DNA from: Parvularcula sp964556115
GTDB taxonomy: Bacteria > Pseudomonadota > Alphaproteobacteria > Caulobacterales > Parvularculaceae
DNA length: 52,244 nt
Direction of reading: 5' to 3'
NCBI GenBank assembly: GCA_964556115.1
Contig: CAZKVC010000017.1
Coordinates: forward strand, 1-52,244
The first letter of the stretch is position 1; the number at the start of each line of letters is the position of its first letter. The notes beneath the pieces are model-generated. The model was not told where the DNA came from. It did not search any database and worked only from the letters and a program-made list of their open reading frames with translations. Positions 29,739 through 39,039 of the stretch are shown here, one piece after another. A program made the position numbers and the translations under genes.

Positions 29739-30743
29739 ATGGCTTCGACCACGATCGCTGCGCCGGCGCGCAAAAACGCACAGAAACTGGGCCTTCCGGG
29801 CCAGATGATGGCGTTTGCCTGGTCCGAAGTGACGCCGCGCTTCATGCTGCGTGCTCTTTTTGCGGGTGTTCTGATTTCGGTCACCGCCCTGGAGGCGATT
29901 CGTTTTGGCGTCGTCGAGCGTCCCATTCCGCTCGCCGCGACCTACACGTCGGTCGATCCGGTGGTCGCATCGGTGGGCCGTGAGGTCCTGAGGGTTTCCG
30001 ACGCCTACGCTCACGCGGCTTTTATCGGTGAGGATGATGCCGCAGCGATGCCTGAACTGATCGCTTCGGGAACGGTGGACGATGCGATCGACCATCTGGC
30101 CCTCGCCCAGGCAGCGCGTGAGGACGGCATCGACGAAAATCTCGAGATCCGTGCCCTCGTGGCGCTGGCCGAGCGTCAGATCCTCGCCGAGGCCTATCTC
30201 GACCGCATCGCGACCCTTGCTGCCGATGAAGAAGCCATCAAGGCCCGGTACGCCGAGGAGCGCGCGGCCCTCCGCCGTGAGCAGCTTCTCCAGATGGCAC
30301 AGATCGTCGTTCCCACCCGCGCCGAAGCCGAGGCGGTGATCGCCGATCTTTCCGGCACCTCCTTCGCCAGGCTCGCCGAAGAGCGTTCGATCGACGAGGC
30401 CACCAAAGCCCAGGGCGGCAAGATGGCCCAGGTCAGGACAGGCGATCTCGACGAACGTCTTCAGGCGGCGCTCGCATCGCTTTCCATCGGGACGGTGAGC
30501 GAGCCTGTCGAAACCGATCAGGGCTGGCACGTCGTGCGCGTCGAAAGCCGCCGCGCCATGCGTCTCGAGCCGTTCGAAGCACGCCGCGACGCCATTGCCG
30601 AGACCCTGCGCCGCGAAGCTATCGCCAATGCGTTGGACAGCGCCCGTGACCGCATGCCTGTGAAGCTGCGTTCCGCAGACGCTATTGCGGCGGACGAAGC
30701 GGCTTCGAGCGAGGCCCGTATCGGCCTTGTCCGCCAGCTCTGA
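29739..30743 (+). CDS. membrane-anchored parvulin-type peptidyl-prolyl isomerase
   Basis: 334 residues from ATG 29739; the ATG at 29733 is only 3 bases from GGAG, while 29739 is 9 bases away. A single membrane helix (about residues 36-55, MLRALFAGVLISVTALEAI) anchors a periplasmic region. Residues about 185-275 form a rotamase domain of the SurA/PrsA/PpiC type: QIVVPTRAEAEAVI, then SFARLAEERSID, GGKMAQV and ending GWHVVRVESRR. It would help fold secreted or outer-membrane proteins. An exact CtrA-type site lies upstream. It is transcribed divergently from secA, a sensible neighbour for an envelope foldase. mutT follows after 12 bases. Confidence 0.85.
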   Translation: MASTTIAAPARKNAQKLGLPGQMMAFAWSEVTPRFMLRALFAGVLISVTALEAIRFGVVERPIPLAATYTSVDPVVASVGREVLRVSDAYAHAAFIGEDDAAAMPELIASGTVDDAIDHLALAQAAREDGIDENLEIRALVALAERQILAEAYLDRIATLAADEEAIKARYAEERAALRREQLLQMAQIVVPTRAEAEAVIADLSGTSFARLAEERSIDEATKAQGGKMAQVRTGDLDERLQAALASLSIGTVSEPVETDQGWHVVRVESRRAMRLEPFEARRDAIAETLRREAIANALDSARDRMPVKLRSADAIAADEAASSEARIGLVRQL

Positions 30744-30755
30744 AACTGCCTTCCG

Positions 30756-31148
30756 ATGACGCAACTTCTCGTCGCAGCGTGCGCGCTGATCGACCGCGAC
30801 GGCCAGGTGCTCCTGGCGCAGCGTCCGCCCGATAAGGATGATGGCGGCCTCTGGGAGTTTCCGGGCGGTAAGGTGGAAGCGGGGGAGCGTGCCGAGGATG
30901 CCCTGATCCGCGAACTTCGCGAGGAACTCGGCATCGACACCGAAGCAAGCTGCCTTGCGCCGCTGTCATTCAACACCGCGCCGTCCGGGCTGATCCTGCT
31001 GCTTTTTGCCTGCCGCAAATACCAGGGCGTGCCCTCGCCCCTCGAAGGGCAGAACCTCACCTGGTCAGCTCCCGAGAGGCTCTTGGGCCACGACCTCGTC
31101 CCGGCGGACCGGCCACTCGCCGCTGCGGTCAGGGATCTTCTCTCCTAG
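30756..31148 (+). CDS. mutT: 8-oxo-dGTP diphosphatase, MutT-type Nudix hydrolase
   Basis: 130 residues. The complete Nudix box GX5EX7REUXEEXGU runs from Gly38 to Ile60, with REL-REELG metal-binding glutamates. MutT removes the mutagenic nucleotide 8-oxo-dGTP. Length and opening (AACALIDRDGQVLLAQRP) fit MutT better than other Nudix enzymes. It lies 12 bases after the parvulin gene, so it probably shares that promoter. The last 20 bases overlap the methyltransferase gene on the other strand. Confidence 0.9.
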   Translation: MTQLLVAACALIDRDGQVLLAQRPPDKDDGGLWEFPGGKVEAGERAEDALIRELREELGIDTEASCLAPLSFNTAPSGLILLLFACRKYQGVPSPLEGQNLTWSAPERLLGHDLVPADRPLAAAVRDLLS

Positions 31149-32007
31149 GCTTTTCGCCCTTCAGGATCGCATCGGCCAAGGACGCTTTCCCGCTCCCGGG
31201 CTTGAGCGGTTTGGGCTGGCTCGCATCGGGCGCCCAGCCGGTCAGGCCGATCAGTTCGAAGGCCTGCTCCTGACCTTCGAGCGCCGAGAGGGTCCTGCCG
31301 AGAACGTCCCGGCGCAGGCCGCCGCGGGGTCCTTTGACGAGCGCTGAGGTCTCGCCCATCCCGCGAAGATCATGCAGCAGCCGCAGGGGCTGGCGGTAGC
31401 GCACCCGGACGGGCTGGCTGTCCACCACGGGCAGGGCAAAGCCCGCGCGCTGCATCAGGGAAGCTGCGTCCTGAAGGGTGACGAAGGGCGCAACCCGCGG
31501 CGCCAGCGTGCCGGTGATCTCGGCCTCGGCATCCCGAAGCGCTGTCCTGAGCGACACCAGGGTTTTCTCGCCGGGAAAGACCGCCACGAAGAAGCCGTCC
31601 GGCCGCAAGACGCGCCGCGCCTCCATCAGCGCTTTGGGCAGGTCGTTCACCGCATGAAGGCTCATCAGCGAGACAACGAGATCGAAGCTCTTGTCGCCAA
31701 AGGGCAGGGCGTCGGCCTCCGCTTCCACCGGGTCGCTCGCGCCCTGCGCCTTCAGAAAAGCGCTGCTCTCGCCGGCATGGACGACCCGCTCGACCCGCGC
31801 GGCGTCACTGAGCATCGAATGAAGCAGCGGCCCGCCAGGACCGAAGAACAGCGCTTCGGGAAAGGCGCGGGTTGCGGTTTCGATCCGGTCAAGGGCATCC
31901 TCGGCGGCGCGGCGGTGAAGAAAGTCATGCTGTTCGAACTTGCCGCCAGCCCGGGCAAGGCGAAGTCTGCGCAGCGAGGGCGAGAACACGGAAGGCGCTT
32001 GTGTCAT
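31129..32007 (-). CDS. NDUFAF5/BioC-like SAM methyltransferase
   Basis: 292 residues. Class I SAM methyltransferase core: the acidic EAEADALPFGDKSFD region, SLMSLHAVNDLPKAL and RRVLRPDGFFVAVFPG. The opening FEQHDFLHRRAAEDALDRI and the C-terminal half with GMGETSAL match the alphaproteobacterial relatives of human NDUFAF5, a complex I assembly factor that hydroxylates an arginine of NDUFS7. BioC is the nearest alternative. It starts at ATG 32007, and this codon overlaps the comF start codon on the other strand by two bases (CATG). Its 3' end overlaps mutT by 20 bases. Confidence 0.82.
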   Translation of the reverse strand: MTQAPSVFSPSLRRLRLARAGGKFEQHDFLHRRAAEDALDRIETATRAFPEALFFGPGGPLLHSMLSDAARVERVVHAGESSAFLKAQGASDPVEAEADALPFGDKSFDLVVSLMSLHAVNDLPKALMEARRVLRPDGFFVAVFPGEKTLVSLRTALRDAEAEITGTLAPRVAPFVTLQDAASLMQRAGFALPVVDSQPVRVRYRQPLRLLHDLRGMGETSALVKGPRGGLRRDVLGRTLSALEGQEQAFELIGLTGWAPDASQPKPLKPGSGKASLADAILKGEKPRREDP

Positions 32008-32851
32008 GCAAAGTCTCTTCTCTACCGGCGGCGAGGCCTCCTCTGCGCTGCTGAGGGCCCGCTTCCAACCCCGCAACTGGCCGCGGGTCGGCGTTCTCGC
32101 CAAGACTTTCCTTTTTCCCTCTGTCTGTCCCGTGACGGGGCAGCCGCTGGGCCTTGGGGCCGGGTTCTCGGGAGGCGGCTGGAACGGCCTTCGCTTCCTC
32201 GCGCAGCCCTGCTGCTTGGCCTGCGGCTATCCCTTCCCTCAGGAAGAGGGACATGGCCCGCTCTGCGCTTCCTGCGCCGCGCCGAGCGCCTACAAGGACG
32301 CGGTTTGCGGACCCCGGCGGCTCGACAGTTTCCGGGCAGGGGTCGTCTATGACGATGTCTCCGCCAAGCTGATCCTTTCCCTCAAATATGGCGACCGCCA
32401 CGACATGGCGCCGCTCCTCGGCGCTCTGTTGCATCAGGGGATGCGGCAGATGACCTTGCCCGAAGACAGTGTCCTCGTGCCCGTTCCCCTTCATCCCTCC
32501 CGGCTTCGCGCCCGGCGCTTCAACCAGGCGCAGCTTCTTGCGGAGGCCCTCTCGAGCCGGAGCGGCCTGGCTGTTCGCACGGACCTTCTCAAGCGCGTCA
32601 GGCCGACCAGCCAGCAGAAGGGGAAGGGCAGGCTGGCCCGCTTCCGCAATCTCGGCGGCGCCTTTGCGGCCAATCCTGCGACGAAGGGGCGGCCTTTGGT
32701 GTTGGTGGATGACGTGATGACCAGCGGCGCCACCCTTCTTGCCTGCGCAAGGGCGCTCAGGAAGGCGGGCGCCCCTTACGTCGCCGGGGTGACGGTTGCG
32801 CGGGCGCTTCCGAACCTTCACGTGCCCGATGTCGATCTGCCCGAACTTTGA
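32006..32851 (+). CDS. comF: ComF-family phosphoribosyltransferase-like protein
   Basis: 281 residues from ATG 32006. An N-terminal zinc-finger region (CPVTG, PCCLACGYPF, CASC) precedes a type I phosphoribosyltransferase domain with the PRPP loop VLVDDVMTSGATL. ComF proteins take part in DNA uptake in naturally competent bacteria, probably with PriA; many other bacteria keep the gene. The start codon overlaps the divergent methyltransferase start (CATG), so each promoter must lie inside the other gene unless a later start is used. grxC follows after 11 bases. Confidence 0.88.
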   Translation: MQSLFSTGGEASSALLRARFQPRNWPRVGVLAKTFLFPSVCPVTGQPLGLGAGFSGGGWNGLRFLAQPCCLACGYPFPQEEGHGPLCASCAAPSAYKDAVCGPRRLDSFRAGVVYDDVSAKLILSLKYGDRHDMAPLLGALLHQGMRQMTLPEDSVLVPVPLHPSRLRARRFNQAQLLAEALSSRSGLAVRTDLLKRVRPTSQQKGKGRLARFRNLGGAFAANPATKGRPLVLVDDVMTSGATLLACARALRKAGAPYVAGVTVARALPNLHVPDVDLPEL

Positions 32852-32862
32852 AGGAGGCGTTC

Positions 32863-33120
32863 TTGGCCAAAGTCACGATCTACACGAAGATGATGTGCCC
32901 CTTTTGCACTAGGGCGATGTCCGTCCTGAAGAAGAAGGGCGCCGATATCGACGAGATTCAAGCGGGGTTCGACAGCGAGAAGAAGGAAGAGATGATCCAG
33001 CGCTCGAATGGCGGCCGGACCTTTCCGCAGATCTTCATCGGCGACGAGCATATCGGCGGCTGCGATGACCTCCTCGCCCTCGACCGCGCAGGCAAGCTCG
33101 ACGCCAAGCTGGCGGCCTGA
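32863..33120 (+). CDS. grxC: glutaredoxin 3 (TTG start)
   Basis: 85 residues, the normal GrxC length, from TTG 32863. The ideal AAGGAGG sequence at 32851-32857 lies 5 bases before this TTG and rules out the in-frame TTG at 32848. The active site is CPFC (Cys12, Cys15); TFPQIFIGDEHIGGCDDL is the glutathione-binding part. It reduces disulfides and glutathionylated proteins. Second in a tight comF-grxC-nitrilase-DUF1178 series; the nitrilase gene begins 6 bases later. Confidence 0.93.
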   Translation: MAKVTIYTKMMCPFCTRAMSVLKKKGADIDEIQAGFDSEKKEEMIQRSNGGRTFPQIFIGDEHIGGCDDLLALDRAGKLDAKLAA

Positions 33121-33126
33121 CCCGAA

Positions 33127-33951
33127 ATGAGGATCGCCGCCGTTCAGATGCGTTCCGGCATCGACCGCTCGCGCAACCTCGAGGAAGCCGAGAGGCTGAT
33201 CCGCAAGGCGGCGGCGGAGGGGGCGGAGTTCGTCTCCACCCCCGAAATGACGACCCTCCTCGACCAGAAGCGCTCTCGGCTTTGGTCATCGCTGGAGGAG
33301 CCGCAGCCCGATGAAAGCGGCGTCTTCGCCAGTCTTTCGCGCGAGCTCGGCATCACGCTTCATATCGGCTCTTTGCCGACAATCCTCGAAGCGCAGGAGA
33401 AGCTTGCCAATCGCGCGCTCGTTTTCCGTGATGGGGCGCTCCTCGCCCGGTACGACAAGGTGCATCTCTTCGACGTGAACCTGCCGAGCGGTGAGAGCTG
33501 GTGCGAATCGGCGCTCTACGAAGGCGGGGGCGAGGCGGCGATCGTGAAGCTTCCCGAAGCATTGATCGGCCTGTCGATCTGCTACGACCTCCGCTTTCCT
33601 CAACTCTACCGCCGTCTCGCCCAGGGCGGCGCCCAGATCCTGACCGTGCCCGCCGCCTTCACCGCTTCCACTGGCGAGGCGCACTGGGAAGTGCTTCTGC
33701 GCGCAAGGGCCATCGAGACCGGGTCCTTCGTCGTCGCGGCCGCGCAGGGCGGAGAGCACGAAGACGGGCGTGTCACCTATGGCCGCTCGATGATCGTCGC
33801 GCCCTGGGGCACGGTCCTCGATTGCCTGCCCCATGACGAACCGGGCCTGGCCATGGCGGATTGCGACCTCGGCGAGGTCGAAGCCTTCCGAAGCCGTATC
33901 CCGTCGGTGAACCTTGAATGCGCGCCCGAACTCCGCATCTATAAGGCGTGA
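33127..33951 (+). CDS. nitrilase-family carbon-nitrogen hydrolase, Nit1-like amidase
   Basis: 274 residues. The Glu-Lys-Cys catalytic triad is clear: Glu40 (TPEMTTLL), Lys111 (YDKVHLFDV) and Cys152 (SICYDLRFP). Subfamily wording fits Nit1/YafV-type enzymes that hydrolyse deaminated glutathione, a repair of a transaminase side product. Its place directly behind glutaredoxin suits a glutathione-related role, though that is inference. It overlaps the next gene by 4 bases (GTGA). Confidence 0.9.
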   Translation: MRIAAVQMRSGIDRSRNLEEAERLIRKAAAEGAEFVSTPEMTTLLDQKRSRLWSSLEEPQPDESGVFASLSRELGITLHIGSLPTILEAQEKLANRALVFRDGALLARYDKVHLFDVNLPSGESWCESALYEGGGEAAIVKLPEALIGLSICYDLRFPQLYRRLAQGGAQILTVPAAFTASTGEAHWEVLLRARAIETGSFVVAAAQGGEHEDGRVTYGRSMIVAPWGTVLDCLPHDEPGLAMADCDLGEVEAFRSRIPSVNLECAPELRIYKA

Positions 33952-34391
33952 TCAAGTATGCGTTGAAATGCAGGGCCTCGGACCACCGGTTCGAAGGCTG
34001 GTTCAGCTCCAGTGCCGATTTCGACAGGCAGAAGGACGACGACCTTCTGTCCTGCCCGGCCTGCGGCTCGTCTGACGTGGAAAAAGCGCTGATGGCCCCG
34101 GCGATCGTCAAGGGCGCCAAGGGCGGAAGCCCCGGCATGAAGCAGATCCGCGACGAATGGAACGAGGTCGCCCGCAAGGCGAAGGCCTATGTGGAAACTC
34201 ACTTCGACCATGTCGGCACGAACTTTCCCGAGGAGGCCCGGAAGATCCATTACGGCGAGACCGAGCCGCGGGCCATCTATGGCGAGGCGACACCGAAGGA
34301 AGTTGGCGAGCTGAAGAAAGAGGGCGTTACGGTCGCCCCGGTTCCCGCGCCCGTGCCGGAGCCTTCTGAAACGAAAAAGAAGCTCAACTGA
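33948..34391 (+). CDS. DUF1178 zinc-ribbon-like protein
   Basis: 147 residues from a GTG start overlapping the nitrilase stop. The N-terminus MIKYALKC, FEGWFSSSADF and CPACGS form the conserved DUF1178 head, with cysteines that could bind zinc. The middle is helical, and the tail is rich in Pro, Lys and Glu. No function is established. It is very often next to the nitrilase and grxC genes in alphaproteobacteria, as here. Confidence 0.88.
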   Translation: MIKYALKCRASDHRFEGWFSSSADFDRQKDDDLLSCPACGSSDVEKALMAPAIVKGAKGGSPGMKQIRDEWNEVARKAKAYVETHFDHVGTNFPEEARKIHYGETEPRAIYGEATPKEVGELKKEGVTVAPVPAPVPEPSETKKKLN

Positions 34392-34476
34392 CGCTTTTCA
34401 AAAGGTAACCCTGAGTCGTTCTGCCTCGCCCGCCATGCGCTTCCCGTCGCTGCGGCCTTGTGTCAGAATCAAAGGC

Positions 34477-36297
34477 GTGCCCCTTGATTCGCCACCGTCC
34501 CAGCCCCTTCTCGGCGTCAGCCGATCCGTTACCGGACGGTTGTGGCAGCAGCGCGCCGTTTGCCGCCGCACTGCCGAAGCTGTCGTGCAGCGTCAGGGTC
34601 TCGACCGTCTTCTGGTCGACGTCCTGATCGGCCGGGGCGTCGGTGAAGACGAACTGGCTGGCTACCTGAAGCCGAGCCTGCGCGAGCAGCTTCCCGACCC
34701 TTACGTCCTGACCGAAATGGACAAGGCTGCGGGGCGCCTCGCCGATGCGGTCACCGGCGGTGAGACAGTCGGCATCTTCGGCGATTACGACGTCGACGGA
34801 ACGACCGCCGCCGCGCTCCTCTACCGCTACCTCAAGGCTGTCGGCGCCAATGTCGTCGTGCATCTCCCCGACCGCTTTACCGAAGGCTACGGGCCGAGCC
34901 GCGAGGGCTTCCGCAGCCTCGAAGAGCAGGGCGCCAGCGTTATCGTCACGGTGGACTGCGGCTCGAACCACGCTGGTGTGGTCGAAGCTTCGTCAGCGGA
35001 CGTTGTTATTCTCGACCACCACCTGATGAGCGCGCGGCCCGATGTGTTCGCCCTCGTCAATCCCCAGCGTCCGGGCGATGCTTCGGGCCTCGTCGGTCTT
35101 TCCGCGGGCGGGGTTACCTTCATGACGCTGGTCGCGCTGAACCGTCTGTTGCGCGAAAAGGGCCTCTTTGAAGCGCGCGCCGAGCCTAGGCTTCTTCAGT
35201 CTCTCGACCTCGTCGCGTTGAGCCTCATCGCCGACGTGATGCCGCTGCGCGGCCTGACCCGAACACTCGTAGCTCAGGGCCTCAGGGTCCTTGGTCAGTT
35301 CGGCGATGCCGGCACGGGCAATCCCGGGCTTCGCGCCCTCGCCAGTGTCGCAGGGCTGCAGGGTACGGCGCAGGCCAGCCATCTTGGCTTCCAGATCGGT
35401 CCACGGATCAATGCCGCAGGCCGTATCGGGCACGCCAAAACCGCCTTCGATCTTCTGACGACGGACGACCCAGCGCGGGCCGTGCTGATCGCGCAGAAAC
35501 TCGAAGCCCTCAACCGAGAACGCAAGCGCCTCGAAGAAGAGGTCCGCCGCCAGGCCTTCGAACAGGCCGAGGCTATGGGGGCGAGCGGCGGGTCGGCTAT
35601 CGTGACGGTGGGGGAGGGGTGGCATCCGGGCGTCGTCGGCATCGTCGCCGGGCGCCTCAAGGAGCGGTTCAACCGCCCCGCCTTCTGCATCGCGCTCGGC
35701 GAGGGGAAGGGCACCGGCTCCGGCCGCTCTGTAGCCGGTGTCGATCTCGGCTCTGCGGTCAGCGCGGCTGCCGCGGCGGGTGTCATCGACGGGGGCGGTG
35801 GCCACGCCATGGCAGCGGGGCTGTCCTTGCGCGAAGGACAGCTCGAAGATTTCCGCGCCTTTCTCGACGAAGAACTCGGCTCCGCCGTGGCGGCTGCGAC
35901 CGAGACCCATCCCCTCGTCCTCGACGGCGTCGTCGGGCTCGGCGCAGTCCACGCCCAGACCTGCCGCCACCTCGCCCCGGCAGGCCCCTACGGCGCAGGC
36001 AATCCCGAGCCCCGCTTTGCCATGGAAGCGGTGAAACTGCGGCACGTCCGGATCGTCGGCGAGCGGCACCTTTCCGTCACCATCGAGGACCGCATGGGCA
36101 AGACCGCAAGGGCCATCGCCTTCGGTTGCGTCGGCGAACCCCTCGGCGATCTTCTGGAAACCGCGGGCGAGCGCCGTGTCCACCTGGCCGGCCGGATCAC
36201 CCCCGACACCTGGCGCGGAGGCGACGCCGCACAGATCGAAATCGACGACGCCGCAGAAGTTTCGTTCGACCCCTCGGAGATCGAAAAAAGGGCTTGA
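34477..36297 (+). CDS. recJ: single-stranded-DNA exonuclease RecJ
   Basis: 606 residues from GTG 34477; ATG 34435 (14 residues longer) is the alternative, and neither has a good ribosome-binding site. RecJ degrades single-stranded DNA 5' to 3' in recombination and repair. DHH-family motifs are DYDVDG (103-108), VTVDCGSN (about 162-169) and LDHH (DHH 180-182); the DHHA1 motif GGGGHAMAAG and a C-terminal OB-like domain follow. It is transcribed alone, ending 51 bases before tRNA-Glu. No LexA box was seen upstream. Confidence 0.94.
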   Translation: MPLDSPPSQPLLGVSRSVTGRLWQQRAVCRRTAEAVVQRQGLDRLLVDVLIGRGVGEDELAGYLKPSLREQLPDPYVLTEMDKAAGRLADAVTGGETVGIFGDYDVDGTTAAALLYRYLKAVGANVVVHLPDRFTEGYGPSREGFRSLEEQGASVIVTVDCGSNHAGVVEASSADVVILDHHLMSARPDVFALVNPQRPGDASGLVGLSAGGVTFMTLVALNRLLREKGLFEARAEPRLLQSLDLVALSLIADVMPLRGLTRTLVAQGLRVLGQFGDAGTGNPGLRALASVAGLQGTAQASHLGFQIGPRINAAGRIGHAKTAFDLLTTDDPARAVLIAQKLEALNRERKRLEEEVRRQAFEQAEAMGASGGSAIVTVGEGWHPGVVGIVAGRLKERFNRPAFCIALGEGKGTGSGRSVAGVDLGSAVSAAAAAGVIDGGGGHAMAAGLSLREGQLEDFRAFLDEELGSAVAAATETHPLVLDGVVGLGAVHAQTCRHLAPAGPYGAGNPEPRFAMEAVKLRHVRIVGERHLSVTIEDRMGKTARAIAFGCVGEPLGDLLETAGERRVHLAGRITPDTWRGGDAAQIEIDDAAEVSFDPSEIEKRA

Positions 36298-36348
36298 TCC
36301 CCCTCACGCATTTTTCTATGTGCCCCTCTCCGGGCGCAAGCCTTATGC

Positions 36349-36423
36349 GCTCCCTTCGTCTATCGGTTAGGACGCCAGGTTTTCAACCTGGAAAGAGGGG
36401 TTCGATTCCCCTAGGGAGTGCCA
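36349..36423 (+). tRNA. tRNA-Glu (anticodon TTC)
   Basis: 75-base cloverleaf with encoded CCA. The acceptor GCTCCCT pairs with AGGGAGT, which makes the first pair G-U. The anticodon stem CCAGG/CCTGG encloses TTTTCAA, giving anticodon TTC. The T arm is AGGGG/CCCCT around TTCGATT. It lies between recJ and the DUF892 gene on the same strand. Confidence 0.95.
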
Positions 36424-36450
36424 CTTTCTCCTTCAAATTCGGGCTAGAGG

Positions 36451-36476
36451 CGAACTTGCGGCGTGGGTTTCCCGTT
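36451..36476 (+). promoter_or_regulatory. possible EcfG (general stress) promoter
   Basis: CGAAC-N17-CGTT resembles the alphaproteobacterial EcfG consensus GGAAC-N17-CGTT, with one mismatch in the -35. It lies 50 bases before the DUF892 gene, a family often under general stress control. This is a pattern match only. Confidence 0.35.
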
Positions 36477-36480
36477 CGTT

Positions 36481-36509
36481 CGTTACGCCGCCTTCGTTGC
36501 GGCGCAACG
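36481..36509 (+). other. stem-loop in the leader of the DUF892 gene
   Basis: CGTTACGCCGC (36481-36491) and GCGGCGCAACG (36499-36509) pair at 10 of 11 positions around the loop CTTCGTT. It ends a few bases before the TTGGAGG ribosome-binding site, so it could protect the mRNA or modulate translation. It lacks a T-run and is not an obvious terminator for tRNA-Glu. Confidence 0.55.
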
Positions 36510-36525
36510 GACATTGGAGGACTCT

Positions 36526-37026
36526 ATGAGCGAGTTTGGTACCCTGAAAGACCTGTATGTCGACCAGCTTCAGGACAACTATTCGGCCAACAAGCAGATG
36601 GCTGGTATCCTCGGCGAGTTCGAGGAAGTTGTCGAAAACGAGAAGCTGAAGAGCTATCTTTCGAACAGCCGCCAGAAGATCGAACAGCATCAGGCGACCC
36701 TCGAAGGCATCATCAAGTCGCATGATGCCGACCCGGACGGTGAGCATTGCAAAGGCATGCAGGGCCTCGTCCGCGAAGGCCGTGCCCATGGCCTTCAGCC
36801 GCAATTCAGCGACAAGCAGGTTCAGGAAGCCGCGATCATCGCGCAGCTCAACCGGATGAACCACTACGGCCTCGCCGGCTACGGCACCACCAAGGCGATG
36901 GCCCAGCAGCTCGGCCTCAATGATGACGAGCAGAAGCTGAACAGCAGTCTCGACGACATCTATGACGGCGACGCCTATGTTTCGATGATCGCCCAGGACA
37001 AGATCAATCAGCAGGCGACGAACTGA
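36526..37026 (+). CDS. DUF892 (YciE-type) ferritin-like protein
   Basis: 166 residues, mostly helical, of the DUF892 family: it opens LKDLYVDQLQDNYSANKQM and continues with an EQHQATLEGI helix and a late NHYGLAGYGTTKA helix. The fold is a four-helix bundle related to ferritins and usually binds two metals. YciE-type proteins are induced by osmotic and oxidative stress, with no defined reaction. TTGGAGG lies 5 bases before the ATG. A leader hairpin and possible EcfG promoter precede it and an intrinsic terminator follows, so it is a single-gene unit. Confidence 0.9.
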   Translation: MSEFGTLKDLYVDQLQDNYSANKQMAGILGEFEEVVENEKLKSYLSNSRQKIEQHQATLEGIIKSHDADPDGEHCKGMQGLVREGRAHGLQPQFSDKQVQEAAIIAQLNRMNHYGLAGYGTTKAMAQQLGLNDDEQKLNSSLDDIYDGDAYVSMIAQDKINQQATN

Positions 37027-37052
37027 TCGGATTTGATCCTGACAAGGAAGGA

Positions 37053-37074
37053 GCCGCCCCCCGGGGCGGCTTTT

Positions 37075-37075
<1 letters not shown>
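37053..37075 (+). terminator. intrinsic terminator after the DUF892 gene
   Basis: GCCGCCC (37053-37059), a 4-base loop and GGGCGGC (37064-37070) are followed by five T (37071-37075). It begins 27 bases after the DUF892 stop. The end abuts the stop of the convergent uup gene. Confidence 0.85.
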
Positions 37076-38895
<1,820 letters not shown>

Positions 38896-38908
38896 CAGCC
38901 GCAGCTAG

Positions 38909-38925
38909 AGGCGCGCGGCGCGCCT
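38909..38925. repeat. 17-base GC palindrome upstream of uup
   Basis: AGGCGCGC-G-GCGCGCCT is a perfect inverted repeat with a single central base, beginning 13 bases beyond the uup start codon on the intergenic side. It may be an operator or a hairpin in the uup leader. I recognise no known regulator for it. Confidence 0.5.
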
Positions 38926-39039
38926 GTGAAGGCCCCGGGGCTCATGCGCGTGAAGGTTGCAGCCATTCCGTGAGCTTTCGCCTCGCTTATCCGTCATAAA
39001 CTGTTACCTTGCCTCACGAGCCGAAAGGGAGAACCCGCC

